Positions 49,430-59,445 of a stretch of 64,000 nt of DNA are shown one piece after another (position 1 is the stretch's first letter; each line of letters opens with the position of its first letter). The position numbers and the translations under genes were made by a program. The DNA comes from Desulfobacula sp964636495. Lineage in GTDB: Bacteria; Desulfobacterota; Desulfobacteria; Desulfobacterales; Desulfobacteraceae. The DNA is taken from the NCBI GenBank assembly GCA_964636495.1, contig CAZWSL010000001.1, positions 1-64,000 on the forward strand, in the 5' to 3' direction. Under the pieces are notes generated by a model that made no database searches, had not been told where the DNA came from, and was given only the letters and a program-made list of their open reading frames with translations.

Positions 49430-52400
49430 ATGATTCCTCTGAATACAAGATCACACTACTCTTTTATGCAGGGTACAGCTCCCATAAAAGATTTATGCAG
49501 ACAGGCAAAAAAACTGGGTTATCAAAGCATTGCACTGACAGATACAGATAACCTGTGCGGTATGTGGGATTTTATCAGAGAGTGCAATTTCCAGGGGTTA
49601 CAGCCTGTAATTGGAGCTGAAATTACGGATCCTCAGATTTTAATGCACAGGGCAGTCTGTCTGGTGAAAACCATGAGAGGCTACAGCAATCTTACCCGAT
49701 TGATAACCAGTCGTCACAGGGATAGGAATTTTTCACTGAAGTCAGCTTTACCGGTTTTTTCAGAAGGTCTTGCAGTCTTGACCAGGAATATGGAACTTTT
49801 GACTTTCTGGCATGCGAGACGTGTTGATCTTGCTGTGAATCTTGCCAGACATCCTCTGTCGCAACAGAATCCTTTATGTACAGCAGCCAGAAGACTTGGT
49901 ATTCCAATGGTGGCAACACCCGGCAGTTTTTTTTTAAACAGGAAAGATATAAAAATTCATCGCATGCTCAGAGCTATTGACAGCAACACCTGTTTAAGCC
50001 GTCTGGTATCTAAAGGCGATACCGTGCCTGACAGTGCATTTCTAAGTTCGCCTGAAGTATATCAGGAGAAATTCAAGATAGTGCCCCAGGCTATACATAA
50101 CAGCTTTGTATTAAAGGAAAAACTTGAGTTTCAGGGTCCGGATTTCGGTATAGTCATGCCTCCCTGGAGAGAGAGTATTAATTTGAGTTCTGCAACGCTT
50201 TTATTCAATAAAACAATGAGAGGTGCAAGAAAGCGTTATGGTTTCACTCTGTCGAGGTGTGTCATCGACAGAATTGATTATGAACTTGCCGTTATTGAGC
50301 GTATGAATTTTTGTGAGTATTTTCTTGTGGTTGAAAAAATCGTAAAACACGCTTCGCAAATCTGTGGCAGAGGATCGGGCGCTGCTTCCATTGTCGCTTA
50401 TTGTCTCGGTATAACCAATGTATGCCCACTCAAGTATAATTTGAGTTTTGAGAGATTTTTGAATCTGGAAAGAAAAGATTCTCCTGATATAGATATTGAT
50501 TTTGCCTGGGATGAGAGAGATGCAGTTTTAAACTGGGTGCTTAACAATTATAAGGAACATGCAGGCATGGTATCAAGCCATATCATGTTCCAGCCCAGAA
50601 TGGCAGTGCGGGAGGTGGCAAAGGTTTTCGGACTGCCGGAAGCTGAGATCAGTAAAGTATCAAAACGGCTTCCCTGGTTCTGGAAAACTGATGAAGCAGG
50701 GGAAGAGCTTATTCAAAGAATACAGCATCATCCCGAGTTCAGATTTATGGATTTTCCGAAGCCATGGCCTGAGATTATGGAGTATGCAGCAGCAATTACA
50801 GGAACACCCAGATATCTTTCAGTTCATCCCGGTGGTGTTGTCATTACGCCTGATCCAATCGATACCTATGTGCCTTTAGAGACTGCACCCAAAGGTGTTG
50901 CTCTTATTCAGTGGGAAAAAGATTCAACAGAGGAGGCAGGTCTTGTGAAGATTGATCTTCTCGGAAACCGGAGTCTTGGAGTTATCCGGGACTGCATAGA
51001 GAATATTACTGAAGCGTGTGGTAAATTTGAGGATTTTCAACTTAAAGATCCTGAAGATGACTATGAAACCCAGCAGAATGTAGCCCAGGGTAATACCATG
51101 GGGTGTTTTTATATAGAGAGTCCTGCCATGAGACTGCTCCAGAAAAAAACCATGGTAGGAGATTTTGAACATGTGGTTATACACTCTTCCATCATACGCC
51201 CTGCAGCCAATGAATTTATCCGAAAATATATAGAACGCCTTCACAGCGGCATCTGGAAACCGGTCCATCCTCTTCTTGAAGATATATTGAGTGAAACCTA
51301 TGGCATAATGGTGTATCAGGAAGATGTTTCAAGGGTTGCAGAAAAGATAGCAGGTTTTAGCCATGCAGAGGGTGATGGTTTAAGAAAGATCGTGTCAAAA
51401 AAAGATAAAAAACGTGAATTAAAAGATTATTACATCAAATTCAAGAATGGAGCTGTTAAAAAAGGAGTCAACCTCACAGATATTAAATTCATCTGGAGCA
51501 TGATTGTCAGTTTTTCCGGTTATTCATTCTGCAAACCCCACTCTGCATCCTATGCACGGGTATCATTCCAGGCAGCATATTTAAAAACCCATTATCCAGC
51601 CCATTTCATGGCAGCAGTTATCAGTAATGGGGGAGGATTTTATTCCACCTTTGCATATGTATCCGAGGCAAAGAGATTAAACATAGAAATATTACATCCT
51701 GATGTAAATAAAAGCTCAATCCAGTGGAGAGGCAGCGGTTTTAAGATCAGGGTCGGATTACAGGCCATCAGGGATCTTTCAGAAAAAACTATGAAAACCA
51801 TTATGGAAGAGAGAAAGAAACAGCGCTTTTCAGGCCTTGAAGATTTTTTTTCACGGGTTAACCCGCAGGAGAATGAGGTGCGTTCCCTGATTCACAGCGG
51901 AAGCCTGGATTCTCTGGATGATAAAGATAATCGGGCTGTAATTTTATGGGTTTTTGCAATCTGGCAGAAGCAGAACAGGAATATGGAGAAACAACCTTCT
52001 CTGTTCAAAAATATTAAACAGAAGAATCTGTGTCCCGGAGAATTCATACCTGATCTCCCAAAAGATGAATGCAGTATAAAATTAAGGAGAGAATTCCGGG
52101 TACTTGGCTTTTTATGCAAAAGTCATCCCATTGTTTTGTATGAGAATATAATTAAGAAACACAATGCAGTTAAAGCAGAGAATCTGTCAAAATTTATTGG
52201 CAGAGACATCATATCTGCAGGATGGCTCATAACAGGTAAAGTTGTGAAAACCAGGTATGGAGAGCCCATGAAATTTTTTACATTTGAAGATGAGACAGGT
52301 ATAATAGAGACAGTTTTTTTCCCAAAGCCCTACGCATTTTTCTGTCATATGCTGGAGTATTGCAGACCCTATATTCTCTCTGGCAGAGTTGACTCAGACT

Positions 52401-52450
52401 GGGGGGCTGTTACACTTGTGGTTCATAGCGTTAAGCGTGTCTCTGTTTAA
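49430..52450 (+). CDS. dnaE2: Error-prone DNA polymerase III alpha, DnaE2 (ImuC) type
   Basis: The 1006-residue replicative-type polymerase is shorter than DnaE1 (about 1160). The N-terminal PHP domain (MIPLNTRSHYSFMQG) lacks the metal-binding histidines. The catalytic acids are intact: PDIDIDF (Asp353, 355, 357) and KIDLLG (Asp509), with CGRGSGAASIVAYCLGI and the conserved HPGGVVI and GLRKIVSKKD motifs. An OB-fold lies near the C-terminus (SAGWLITGKVVKTRYGEPMKFFTFEDETG). It ends without a tau-binding tail. Encoded 75 bp after imuB with an AAAGGTG ribosome binding site, so it is the mutasome polymerase for translesion synthesis. Confidence 0.87.
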   Translation: MIPLNTRSHYSFMQGTAPIKDLCRQAKKLGYQSIALTDTDNLCGMWDFIRECNFQGLQPVIGAEITDPQILMHRAVCLVKTMRGYSNLTRLITSRHRDRNFSLKSALPVFSEGLAVLTRNMELLTFWHARRVDLAVNLARHPLSQQNPLCTAARRLGIPMVATPGSFFLNRKDIKIHRMLRAIDSNTCLSRLVSKGDTVPDSAFLSSPEVYQEKFKIVPQAIHNSFVLKEKLEFQGPDFGIVMPPWRESINLSSATLLFNKTMRGARKRYGFTLSRCVIDRIDYELAVIERMNFCEYFLVVEKIVKHASQICGRGSGAASIVAYCLGITNVCPLKYNLSFERFLNLERKDSPDIDIDFAWDERDAVLNWVLNNYKEHAGMVSSHIMFQPRMAVREVAKVFGLPEAEISKVSKRLPWFWKTDEAGEELIQRIQHHPEFRFMDFPKPWPEIMEYAAAITGTPRYLSVHPGGVVITPDPIDTYVPLETAPKGVALIQWEKDSTEEAGLVKIDLLGNRSLGVIRDCIENITEACGKFEDFQLKDPEDDYETQQNVAQGNTMGCFYIESPAMRLLQKKTMVGDFEHVVIHSSIIRPAANEFIRKYIERLHSGIWKPVHPLLEDILSETYGIMVYQEDVSRVAEKIAGFSHAEGDGLRKIVSKKDKKRELKDYYIKFKNGAVKKGVNLTDIKFIWSMIVSFSGYSFCKPHSASYARVSFQAAYLKTHYPAHFMAAVISNGGGFYSTFAYVSEAKRLNIEILHPDVNKSSIQWRGSGFKIRVGLQAIRDLSEKTMKTIMEERKKQRFSGLEDFFSRVNPQENEVRSLIHSGSLDSLDDKDNRAVILWVFAIWQKQNRNMEKQPSLFKNIKQKNLCPGEFIPDLPKDECSIKLRREFRVLGFLCKSHPIVLYENIIKKHNAVKAENLSKFIGRDIISAGWLITGKVVKTRYGEPMKFFTFEDETGIIETVFFPKPYAFFCHMLEYCRPYILSGRVDSDWGAVTLVVHSVKRVSV

Positions 52451-52637
52451 TTATCTCAGCTTCACGCAGTTCGCCTTGTTGCTGAGGGAAAATACTTTAT
52501 GAAATATCCAGATAAGGGTGGACCTTTTTTTGCATTGATTTTTAAATCAGAAGCAGAATATTGAAAAAAGAGTGTTAAAAATCGCAGAGTCAATGTTGTG
52601 TGGAAGGATAAATTTTGCGTAAAAGGAGGAGTAAGCA

Positions 52638-53684
52638 ATGTTTCAAAATATGATTTTAATATTTGCAATAGTGTTCTTTGCCCTGGTTTCACTTGGAATG
52701 ACAAAAGAGACAGAATATCGCATGGCTACTTTTGCAGGCGGATGTTTCTGGTGTATGGAACAACCTTTTGAAAAAATTGATGGTGTCATTGATGTTGTCT
52801 CAGGTTATACAGGAGGCAGGACAGACAATCCCACATATGAACAGGTTTGTACCATTGACACAGGTCATCTGGAAGCTGTCAATGTTATATATGATCCCGG
52901 GCAGGTTTCTTATGAGACGCTTCTCGATATTTTCTGGCGTCAGATAGATCCGACAGATGCCAATGGCCAGTTTGCTGACCGGGGCAGTCAATATGCCACT
53001 GCAATTATCTATCACGATGAGAATCAGAGAGTTCTTGCAGAGTCTTCTAAAAAACAGCTTGAAACGTCTGGCAGATTTGATAAACCAATTGAAACAAAAA
53101 TCATTCTTGCATCAAAATTTTTTAAGGCAGAAGAGTATCATCAGGACTATTACAGGAAAAACCCGGAAGCTTATCAGCAGTATAAAATAGGTTCTGGAAG
53201 AGAGTTTTTTTTAAATAGGGTCTGGAAAGATGAAACAAAAAGAAGAATTTTTGAAAAACCTGATGATAAAATTATAAAAAAAAGGCTGACTGATCTACAA
53301 TACTATGTCACTCAGAAAAACGGGACAGAAAGAGCTTTTTCCAACGAATACTGGGATAATAAAAAAGAGGGAATATATGTTGATATTGTAACAGGAGAAC
53401 CTCTTTTTTCTTCAAAGGATAAATTTGAATCAGGCACAGGATGGCCAAGTTTTATCAAACCTCTTGTAAAGAAAAATATAATTGAAAAAACGGATAAAAC
53501 TCTTTTTATGACAAGAACTGAAGTGAGAAGCAGATATGGAAACTCTCATCTGGGGCATGTTTTTGATGACGGTCCAAAACCAACCGGTAGACGGTATTGT
53601 ATCAATTCAGCAGCTCTGAGATTTATTCCCTTGAAAGATATGGAAAAAGAGGGATATGGGGCATATTTAAAACAGCTTGAATGA
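52638..53684 (+). CDS. msrAB: Fused peptide-methionine sulfoxide reductase MsrA-MsrB, membrane-anchored or exported
   Basis: The 348-residue protein has a hydrophobic N-terminus (FQNMILIFAIVFFALVSLGM), suggesting export or anchoring. MsrA follows (about 28-180) with catalytic Cys in GGCFWC and conserved YTGG and EYHQDY. MsrB (about 205-340) has GTGWPSFIKP, GHVFDDGPKPTGRRYCINSAAL and the catalytic Cys in RYCIN; the zinc CxxC pairs are absent, so it is the zinc-free type. Acts on R- and S-methionine sulfoxides, relevant for oxygen tolerance of an anaerobe. Ribosome binding site AAAGGAGGAG. A weak CTCAGC/GCTGAG hairpin precedes it at 52455-52486. Confidence 0.9.
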   Translation: MFQNMILIFAIVFFALVSLGMTKETEYRMATFAGGCFWCMEQPFEKIDGVIDVVSGYTGGRTDNPTYEQVCTIDTGHLEAVNVIYDPGQVSYETLLDIFWRQIDPTDANGQFADRGSQYATAIIYHDENQRVLAESSKKQLETSGRFDKPIETKIILASKFFKAEEYHQDYYRKNPEAYQQYKIGSGREFFLNRVWKDETKRRIFEKPDDKIIKKRLTDLQYYVTQKNGTERAFSNEYWDNKKEGIYVDIVTGEPLFSSKDKFESGTGWPSFIKPLVKKNIIEKTDKTLFMTRTEVRSRYGNSHLGHVFDDGPKPTGRRYCINSAALRFIPLKDMEKEGYGAYLKQLE

Positions 53685-53764
53685 TTTGGTTAAAATTTTA
53701 CAGTTTCAAAAATTATAAATTTACTATAGTATCTCCTGATTATCTATAAATATAAGGAAGCGTT

Positions 53765-54643
53765 TTGCATAAAACTAAAAATGAATCGCTGTCAGGAGTT
53801 CTGGCCGGGGGATCAGCTTTCCTTATATGGGGACTGGTCCCTATATACTGGAAAGCCCTTTCCCATATACCTGCACTTGAAATAATAACCCACAGAATCG
53901 TGTGGTCATTTGTTTTTCTTTTACCTGTCATTTTTTTCCAGGGACAGTGGAACGTATTTATCAGGGTGCTTAAATCAGCAGGAACCCTTAAATGGCTTTT
54001 TGTCACAACTCTTCTTGTCGGGGCTAACTGGTTTATTTTTATATGGGCCGTAAATAATGACATGATCATTCAGGCAAGTCTTGGTTACTATATCAATCCG
54101 CTTGTGAATGTACTGCTCGGTGTTCTTTTTTTACAGGAGAGGTTAAGAAAACTGCAGATAACAGCAGTGATAATTGCATCTGCAGGGGTTTTTTATCTGA
54201 CTTACCATTATGGAGACTTCCCCTATATCGCTGTTATACTTGCAGTGACTTTTGGATTATATGGCCTGTTGCGCAAAAAACTAAATTTAAACTCAGCAGT
54301 CGGGCTTGCAGTGGAAACTCTTATTTTGACTATTCCGGGATTGATTTATCTTCTGTTCCTGGAAAAAATGGGTAGTGCCGCTTTTTTACATTCAGGCCAT
54401 ATCACAGACATACTGTTAATCTGCAGTGCACTTGTCACAGCTCTGCCTCTTTTACTTTTTAATATTGGAGTCAGAAGGGTACAGTTGACCACAATTGGAT
54501 TTTTACAATATATCGGCCCCAGTCTGATGTTTGCCCTGGCTGTTTTTGTTTTTAAGGAGCCGTTGCCAATACATCAGCTCATAGCATTTGCTTTTATCTG
54601 GACTGCCCTTGTGATTTACACCTTTGATTCGATCAGGAGATAA
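53765..54643 (+). CDS. rarD: EamA/RarD-family transporter
   Basis: Translation probably begins at a TTG (53765) after AAGGAAGC. The 292-residue protein has ten helices in two EamA repeats, with GGSAFLIWGLVPIYWKALSHIPALEIITHRIVWSFVFL, the RarD opening, and a second repeat ending in PSLMFALAVFVFKEPLPIHQLIAFAFIWTALVIY. RarD proteins are putative drug/metabolite transporters; the substrate is unknown. The last codon is two bases before the next gene, so these are co-translated. Confidence 0.87.
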   Translation: MHKTKNESLSGVLAGGSAFLIWGLVPIYWKALSHIPALEIITHRIVWSFVFLLPVIFFQGQWNVFIRVLKSAGTLKWLFVTTLLVGANWFIFIWAVNNDMIIQASLGYYINPLVNVLLGVLFLQERLRKLQITAVIIASAGVFYLTYHYGDFPYIAVILAVTFGLYGLLRKKLNLNSAVGLAVETLILTIPGLIYLLFLEKMGSAAFLHSGHITDILLICSALVTALPLLLFNIGVRRVQLTTIGFLQYIGPSLMFALAVFVFKEPLPIHQLIAFAFIWTALVIYTFDSIRR

Positions 54644-54645
54644 AT

Positions 54646-54966
54646 ATGTTTCAAATAGTTTTTTATGTGCCCAAAGATCATCTTGAAACAGTAAAAAGCG
54701 CTGTTTTTGATGCTGGCGGCGGCAGATATAATGATTATGATCAATGCTGCTGGCAGATAGAGGGCGAGGGACAGTTCAGGCCGCTTAAAAACAGCAGACC
54801 GTTTATCGGTGAGCAGGGATTGCTTGAAAAAATTAAAGAATTCAGAGTTGAAATGGTTGTGTCAGACGATTTGCTGCAACCTGCTGTTGCTGCCCTTTTA
54901 GATGCTCACCCCTACGAAGAGCCAGCCTATCTGGTATTGAAAATTGAGAATTTGTCAGAAAAATAG
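54646..54966 (+). CDS. NIF3-type (YqfO/CutA-like) domain protein
   Basis: This 106-residue protein corresponds to the domain inserted in NIF3 family proteins (FQIVFYVPKDHLETVKSAVFDAGGGRYNDYDQCCWQIEGEGQFRPLKNSRPFIGEQGLLEKIKEFRVEMVV and later HPYEEPAYLVL). The stand-alone domain has a CutA-like alpha/beta fold and probably forms trimers. Function unknown. It is two bases behind rarD and convergent with the spermidine-synthase-like gene, whose stop is five bases away. Confidence 0.82.
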   Translation: MFQIVFYVPKDHLETVKSAVFDAGGGRYNDYDQCCWQIEGEGQFRPLKNSRPFIGEQGLLEKIKEFRVEMVVSDDLLQPAVAALLDAHPYEEPAYLVLKIENLSEK

Positions 54967-54971
54967 AACGA

Positions 54972-56654
54972 TTATTCAAGCAGCCACGACTCATGGTTAT
55001 AAATGTTTAACAGCGAGGGATGCAGCAGCGTATTTATTTTTTGATTCTCTGTTTCAAGTTCATTCTTGCCAAATATGAGCTCACTTCTAAATACCTCCGG
55101 CGTAATAAACCGGGTGGGAACAGTAAAAGTGAGCTTTTCAATTTTTTCATGTATTTTTGCTCTGTTAATATTAGGATGCCAGGCAATGAACCATCCCCAG
55201 TCTCCAAAACTGGGTACATTTTCATGCAAGGGGAGGGTGGAAAGTTCTGCACTGTTAATCGTTCTTCCAATACAGAGGAAACTCTCTTTTGCAAGATAGG
55301 GAGAAGTTGCCTGCACAATCATCATCCCATGCTGTGACAGATGCTGCTTTATCTTTTTATAAAACTCTTTTGAATAGAGCTTGACAAGCTCCGGTGTAGA
55401 GGGATCAGGCATGTCAATAATGATCACATCCCAGAAACCCGGGACGCTGCTCAAAAATTTATCAGCATCCACGTTGAGCACGTTTACATCTGCAAGTTTT
55501 CTGGTAGCTGGTTGTTGTGCATGCCTTTTTGACTCGCCTGTTTTAATATAGAGCCGCTTATTTATTCCAGGAGTAATGCCTTTACCGGAGATGGTTATCA
55601 CACGACTGTCGGCAAAAGCATTTTTATTGATTTCTGTTAAAAGCGGATGGGTTTTTGCCAGTTCAGTTACTGCAGGATCGAGATCCACAAGAAGAACGTG
55701 ATCTACATTTTTATATTTCAGAACCTCCCTTAAAATACATCCGTCTCCACCGCCTAAAATTAAAACCTTTTTGCAGACAGGAACAAGATTCATGACCGGG
55801 TGAACCATTGGTTCGTGATATCTTTGTTCATCAATGCTGCATAACTGCAGATTACCGTTTAAAAAAAGTCTTACCTCATTAAACGGTTTGTAATGGGTAA
55901 GTGCTATGTGCTGATACTGGGTGGTTTGGCTTAGAACCACAGGGTCATTGTACAGAGGCTGTTCAATTTTTATGTTCCACTGTTTGTTATTTAGATACCC
56001 GTAAACAAGGGTACAGAAGGTGAGGAACATCACAAAGGATATGGCATAATTTTTTTTCAGCAGATTAATTTTTTTAAAATATATAAAGGTTACAAAGGCA
56101 AGGGAAAAATTCATTCCTGCGGTGAGAAAAGCGGCTTCAGTAATCGGGAGAAATCTGAGCAGTATAAAGACGTAGATCAGTGATCCAGTCAGACTGCCAA
56201 TATAATCAGCACTGAGAATATTACCGAGATTGGTTGATAACTCCGAGGAAAAATCATTATTGATTCTTATGATTATCGGGATTTCCAGTCCGATCATAAT
56301 TCCGATGATACTTACAAAAAAATATAGGACAAGAATATAATGGGCTGTATAACCGTAGGATATATATGTCAGTGTGGGAGAGAAGCCTCCGACAAGGGCC
56401 AGAAGTATCTCAACAGCAATGAATGCGTAGAGCAGGAATCTTTTGGGAATCTGTGTCTGGATCAGGCTGCCGAATCCCATCCAGAAAAGCATAAGGCCTA
56501 TTACCATTGCCCACTGTTCAAATGAGTTGCCAAGGATCATGGATGCAATACTTGCCTGGATATACTCAAGAATAATACCACATGCACCGCTTGCAAACAT
56601 GCAGCCTGAAAGCAGTATGGATGCAAAACTTAAATTGGAAGATTTAATGGACAT
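54972..56654 (-). CDS. Membrane-bound spermidine-synthase-like protein
   Basis: The 560-residue protein has a N-terminal membrane part (about seven helices, 1-230) and a C-terminal aminopropyltransferase domain. The latter has LNGNLQLCSIDEQRYHEPMVHPVM, VLILGGGDGCILREVL (nucleotide motif), LVDLDPAVTELA, and IIIDMPDPSTPELVKLYSKEF. In true spermidine synthases the last motif is D.SDP; here MPDP, so the substrate may differ. An atypical loop (about 370-400, KRLYIKTGESKRHAQQPATRK) interrupts the domain. It is the third gene of a lipoprotein-DUF350-this operon. It may modify a small molecule or a protein with a polyamine-like group at the membrane. Confidence 0.85.
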   Translation of the reverse strand: MSIKSSNLSFASILLSGCMFASGACGIILEYIQASIASMILGNSFEQWAMVIGLMLFWMGFGSLIQTQIPKRFLLYAFIAVEILLALVGGFSPTLTYISYGYTAHYILVLYFFVSIIGIMIGLEIPIIIRINNDFSSELSTNLGNILSADYIGSLTGSLIYVFILLRFLPITEAAFLTAGMNFSLAFVTFIYFKKINLLKKNYAISFVMFLTFCTLVYGYLNNKQWNIKIEQPLYNDPVVLSQTTQYQHIALTHYKPFNEVRLFLNGNLQLCSIDEQRYHEPMVHPVMNLVPVCKKVLILGGGDGCILREVLKYKNVDHVLLVDLDPAVTELAKTHPLLTEINKNAFADSRVITISGKGITPGINKRLYIKTGESKRHAQQPATRKLADVNVLNVDADKFLSSVPGFWDVIIIDMPDPSTPELVKLYSKEFYKKIKQHLSQHGMMIVQATSPYLAKESFLCIGRTINSAELSTLPLHENVPSFGDWGWFIAWHPNINRAKIHEKIEKLTFTVPTRFITPEVFRSELIFGKNELETENQKINTLLHPSLLNIYNHESWLLE

Positions 56655-56690
56655 GGATTTTATTCAATTACAGTGACTTATAAAAAAATA

Positions 56691-57581
56691 TCACATGGAA
56701 AATGCAATGATGATTGCAATGGCATTCACTGCACTCTGAACAACAATGAGAGCTGCAACATTTCTATCTTCTGTAACTTCAGTGGCAATATCTGTTGTGG
56801 GTAAAAGCAGCATATCTGCGGCTTTTCTGAAGATCAGCAGCATGACAATTCCAAATAATGCATACAGGCCAAAGCTTGAGATATCATTGAACCATCCAGT
56901 AAACGGGCCTGCTATGCTTGCTTTAAGAATAATACCAAGGGCTGTTAATACGCCTCCAAGTCCAATGCCGGCTGCAAGGTTATTATTTTTAATTTCATCT
57001 CTTACATTAAAAGAGGTAATATTCTCATATAAAAATCCAAAAAACAGTAAGCAGAACTGACCAAGGATAAAAAAGAGAACAGCACTTAAAATACCCTGAA
57101 AAAAAGTTCCTCCTGATCCTGAGAATGAACCGCACAGGATGAATCCCGTGGCAATAAACATTCCTGCTTCAACAATACCGACAGCTGTATTTCCAGTCTG
57201 CTCGCCTCCATTTTCAAGGTGAATTGTTTTGATGCATTCTTTGTCATTATCAATGTGGTTGAGCATTATGAAATCATTGATAAACCTGGAAGAGAACATG
57301 AAACCGATGATAATAAGGCCGTCAATAAACAATTGCACCAGATCGATGAAAAATCCTTTTGATGAACTTTCCAGGGTACCTGAAACTGCAATGGCAACTC
57401 CAAGATAAAGTCCTGCCCGTCTAAAGCCTATGGCAGTGTTGCCGTCATCAATATGAGTATCATCGTCATAATCCTTTGTCCTCCAGTCATCAATTATTTT
57501 AACTAACCCGATAAAAAAAAATCCAATAATTACATTAATAAACCCTTCCCCTAAATTCATTATGGTTTCAGCAATACTCAT
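56691..57581 (-). CDS. Tandem DUF350 membrane protein
   Basis: The 296-residue protein has about eight helices in two DUF350 repeats (first about 1-135, second about 140-296), each with the family's mix of glycine and acidic residues (GNTAIGFRRAGLYLGVAIAVSGTL; GNTAVGIVEAGMFIATGFILCGS). A single DUF350 unit is about 130 residues; the fused pair is the full-length form. It is 36 bp before the spermidine-synthase-like gene and 17 bp after the lipoprotein gene. DUF350 recurs beside such genes in other bacteria; its function is unknown and may involve ion flux or a membrane-modification complex. Confidence 0.85.
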   Translation of the reverse strand: MSIAETIMNLGEGFINVIIGFFFIGLVKIIDDWRTKDYDDDTHIDDGNTAIGFRRAGLYLGVAIAVSGTLESSSKGFFIDLVQLFIDGLIIIGFMFSSRFINDFIMLNHIDNDKECIKTIHLENGGEQTGNTAVGIVEAGMFIATGFILCGSFSGSGGTFFQGILSAVLFFILGQFCLLFFGFLYENITSFNVRDEIKNNNLAAGIGLGGVLTALGIILKASIAGPFTGWFNDISSFGLYALFGIVMLLIFRKAADMLLLPTTDIATEVTEDRNVAALIVVQSAVNAIAIIIAFSM

Positions 57582-57598
57582 TATTATCTCTCCTTAAA

Positions 57599-59233
57599 TT
57601 ATTTGCCTCTGTTTTTTGGACCACCACCGCGGAGGTTTGCACCACTGCCACGGATGGAAGTACTCTGGGCTTTCAGACCACCGCTTCTGACAAATCGTGA
57701 ATTTTGAAATAGAGGTGATTTTTTTATATAAGAGCCACGGGTTCCGAATCTCTGCATTCCATTTACACTTTTTCCAAAATAGGGTTTTCTGCCCATGTAA
57801 CTGCTGTGCCAGCTGTTCCATGAATTGTAATGATAGTAGTATGGTCTGGGAAAAAAGAGAGTTGAAAACAAGGCATACCTGCCATACCATGCCCAGAAAC
57901 TGTTACCTGAGTCATCCTGCTCCCACTCTCCATATCTGGAATTTCCAACATAGGACATGCCTGGCGGTGCAGCCTGGGTAAGCAACTCATCTTCAAAAAA
58001 ACCATAGGGTTTTGAAAGTATTGCCATGCCGAGAAATTCGAAATTTGTATGATAAAAGTTTTCACTGACCTTTTCCCAGTCACTCTCTTTTATATCTCCA
58101 TTTTGTTCCAGCATATATTTATGAAAATAGTTTTTCTTTGAACTCTCCACCCAGAAAGATGCTGCATTATGTCCCCGTCCAGGCCACCGCTCTCCCGGGT
58201 TGATATCAAGATCATCCCAGATGCTGCCAATGTTGTTTTTAAATTTTGGGCCTGTAAATCCAGGAGTGATTGAAGCAATGGTTCCCACATTATCTGTTGT
58301 CAGCATTTCATAAGCCTCCAGGCTCACCTGGCGTTGAAACACGGCAGACCCCGGATTATAAAAATCTGAATTTTCATTCCACGATTCGCGTTTTATGAAC
58401 ACAAAAAACTCCTCTTTCATATCTTTGAGTATTTTGGTGTAACTCATATAGAGCTGTGCTATTTCGCTGGAAAATTTTTTTTCAAGCTCCTTTATCTTGT
58501 CAAGATCTGATGAAAGAGCCTTGGAACTATCTGTAAATGCAGCATAATCACTATGGGAATCTGACAGATGTGCTTTATAGGCAGCATCCACTATGGTGAG
58601 ATTATTTCTTGATTGTTGTTCAAGTTTTGATATGGGTGCAAAGCGCAGATCCAGTTTGTTTTTCAGGTCTGGAAAATCAGAGTGTGCCTTTTCAAGAGAG
58701 TTGGTTTTAATCATTTCAGCAGTATTGAAAATCTGGACAGCATCTCTCCGGGATCTGGCGTATATATTTTCTGCATCCACAATGGTGTTTCTCATCTCTG
58801 AGAATCTTGAAAAAACAGATTTTGATAAGTTTTCTGCACTTTGAATAATGTTCTTCACTCTTATGATCTTCTGTCTGACTAAATCTGTTGAATCCGGTCT
58901 ATTTTTTTTAATTAACGGAGTGATCTCTTTTTTATACAGCAACTCTGCTTTTTGAAGCTCATCACTGGCAGAATCAAACTGGTCTGTCCACTTTTCCCTT
59001 ATGGCAATTTTTTGGACTTTTCTGAATTCACTGCTTTTTGTCAGCTTCTCATATTTATCCTGCTCTATTTTGACCCTGGACGCAACACTCCTGATCTCAG
59101 CCGGTATCTCTGAAGCCTTGTTTTTTATATCTTCTGGAAGGCCTTTGCCGCATCCCGGCAGCACAATGATCAGGCCTGCAATGCATATAAAGATTGCCAA
59201 ACCTGTAAGGATCTGTTTTCGTTTATAAACCAT
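57599..59233 (-). CDS. Lipoprotein with coiled coil and Gly/Arg-rich C-terminus
   Basis: The ATG at 59233 (AAAGGAGAG upstream) is preferred to one at 59281. The 544-residue product has a lipoprotein signal: YKRKQILTGLAIFICIAGLIIVLPGCG with a LPGC lipobox and Cys at about 28. Residues about 40-270 are charged and helical with heptads, likely coiled coil. The second half includes GSIWDDLDINPGERWPGRGHNAASFWVE, an unfamiliar globular part. The C-terminus is rich in Gly, Ser and Arg. It is encoded first in the DUF350 operon. The family is unknown to me. Confidence 0.75.
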   Translation of the reverse strand: MVYKRKQILTGLAIFICIAGLIIVLPGCGKGLPEDIKNKASEIPAEIRSVASRVKIEQDKYEKLTKSSEFRKVQKIAIREKWTDQFDSASDELQKAELLYKKEITPLIKKNRPDSTDLVRQKIIRVKNIIQSAENLSKSVFSRFSEMRNTIVDAENIYARSRRDAVQIFNTAEMIKTNSLEKAHSDFPDLKNKLDLRFAPISKLEQQSRNNLTIVDAAYKAHLSDSHSDYAAFTDSSKALSSDLDKIKELEKKFSSEIAQLYMSYTKILKDMKEEFFVFIKRESWNENSDFYNPGSAVFQRQVSLEAYEMLTTDNVGTIASITPGFTGPKFKNNIGSIWDDLDINPGERWPGRGHNAASFWVESSKKNYFHKYMLEQNGDIKESDWEKVSENFYHTNFEFLGMAILSKPYGFFEDELLTQAAPPGMSYVGNSRYGEWEQDDSGNSFWAWYGRYALFSTLFFPRPYYYHYNSWNSWHSSYMGRKPYFGKSVNGMQRFGTRGSYIKKSPLFQNSRFVRSGGLKAQSTSIRGSGANLRGGGPKNRGK

Positions 59234-59445
59234 CCTTTTACTCTCTCCTTTAACAAATAAGCTGATATCGCTGGATAACATTATTCAAAGGTCTCTTGTC
59301 GATGCCGTGGAATATGATGATATGAACTGTTAAATATCCAACACATTTCCAAGACGGTTTTTATATTTTATCTCCAACTGAAAAAACAGAGAATCATGCA
59401 GAAACCTTAACCTGTATGGATTTATTTTGTTTAAGGTATTCATTA

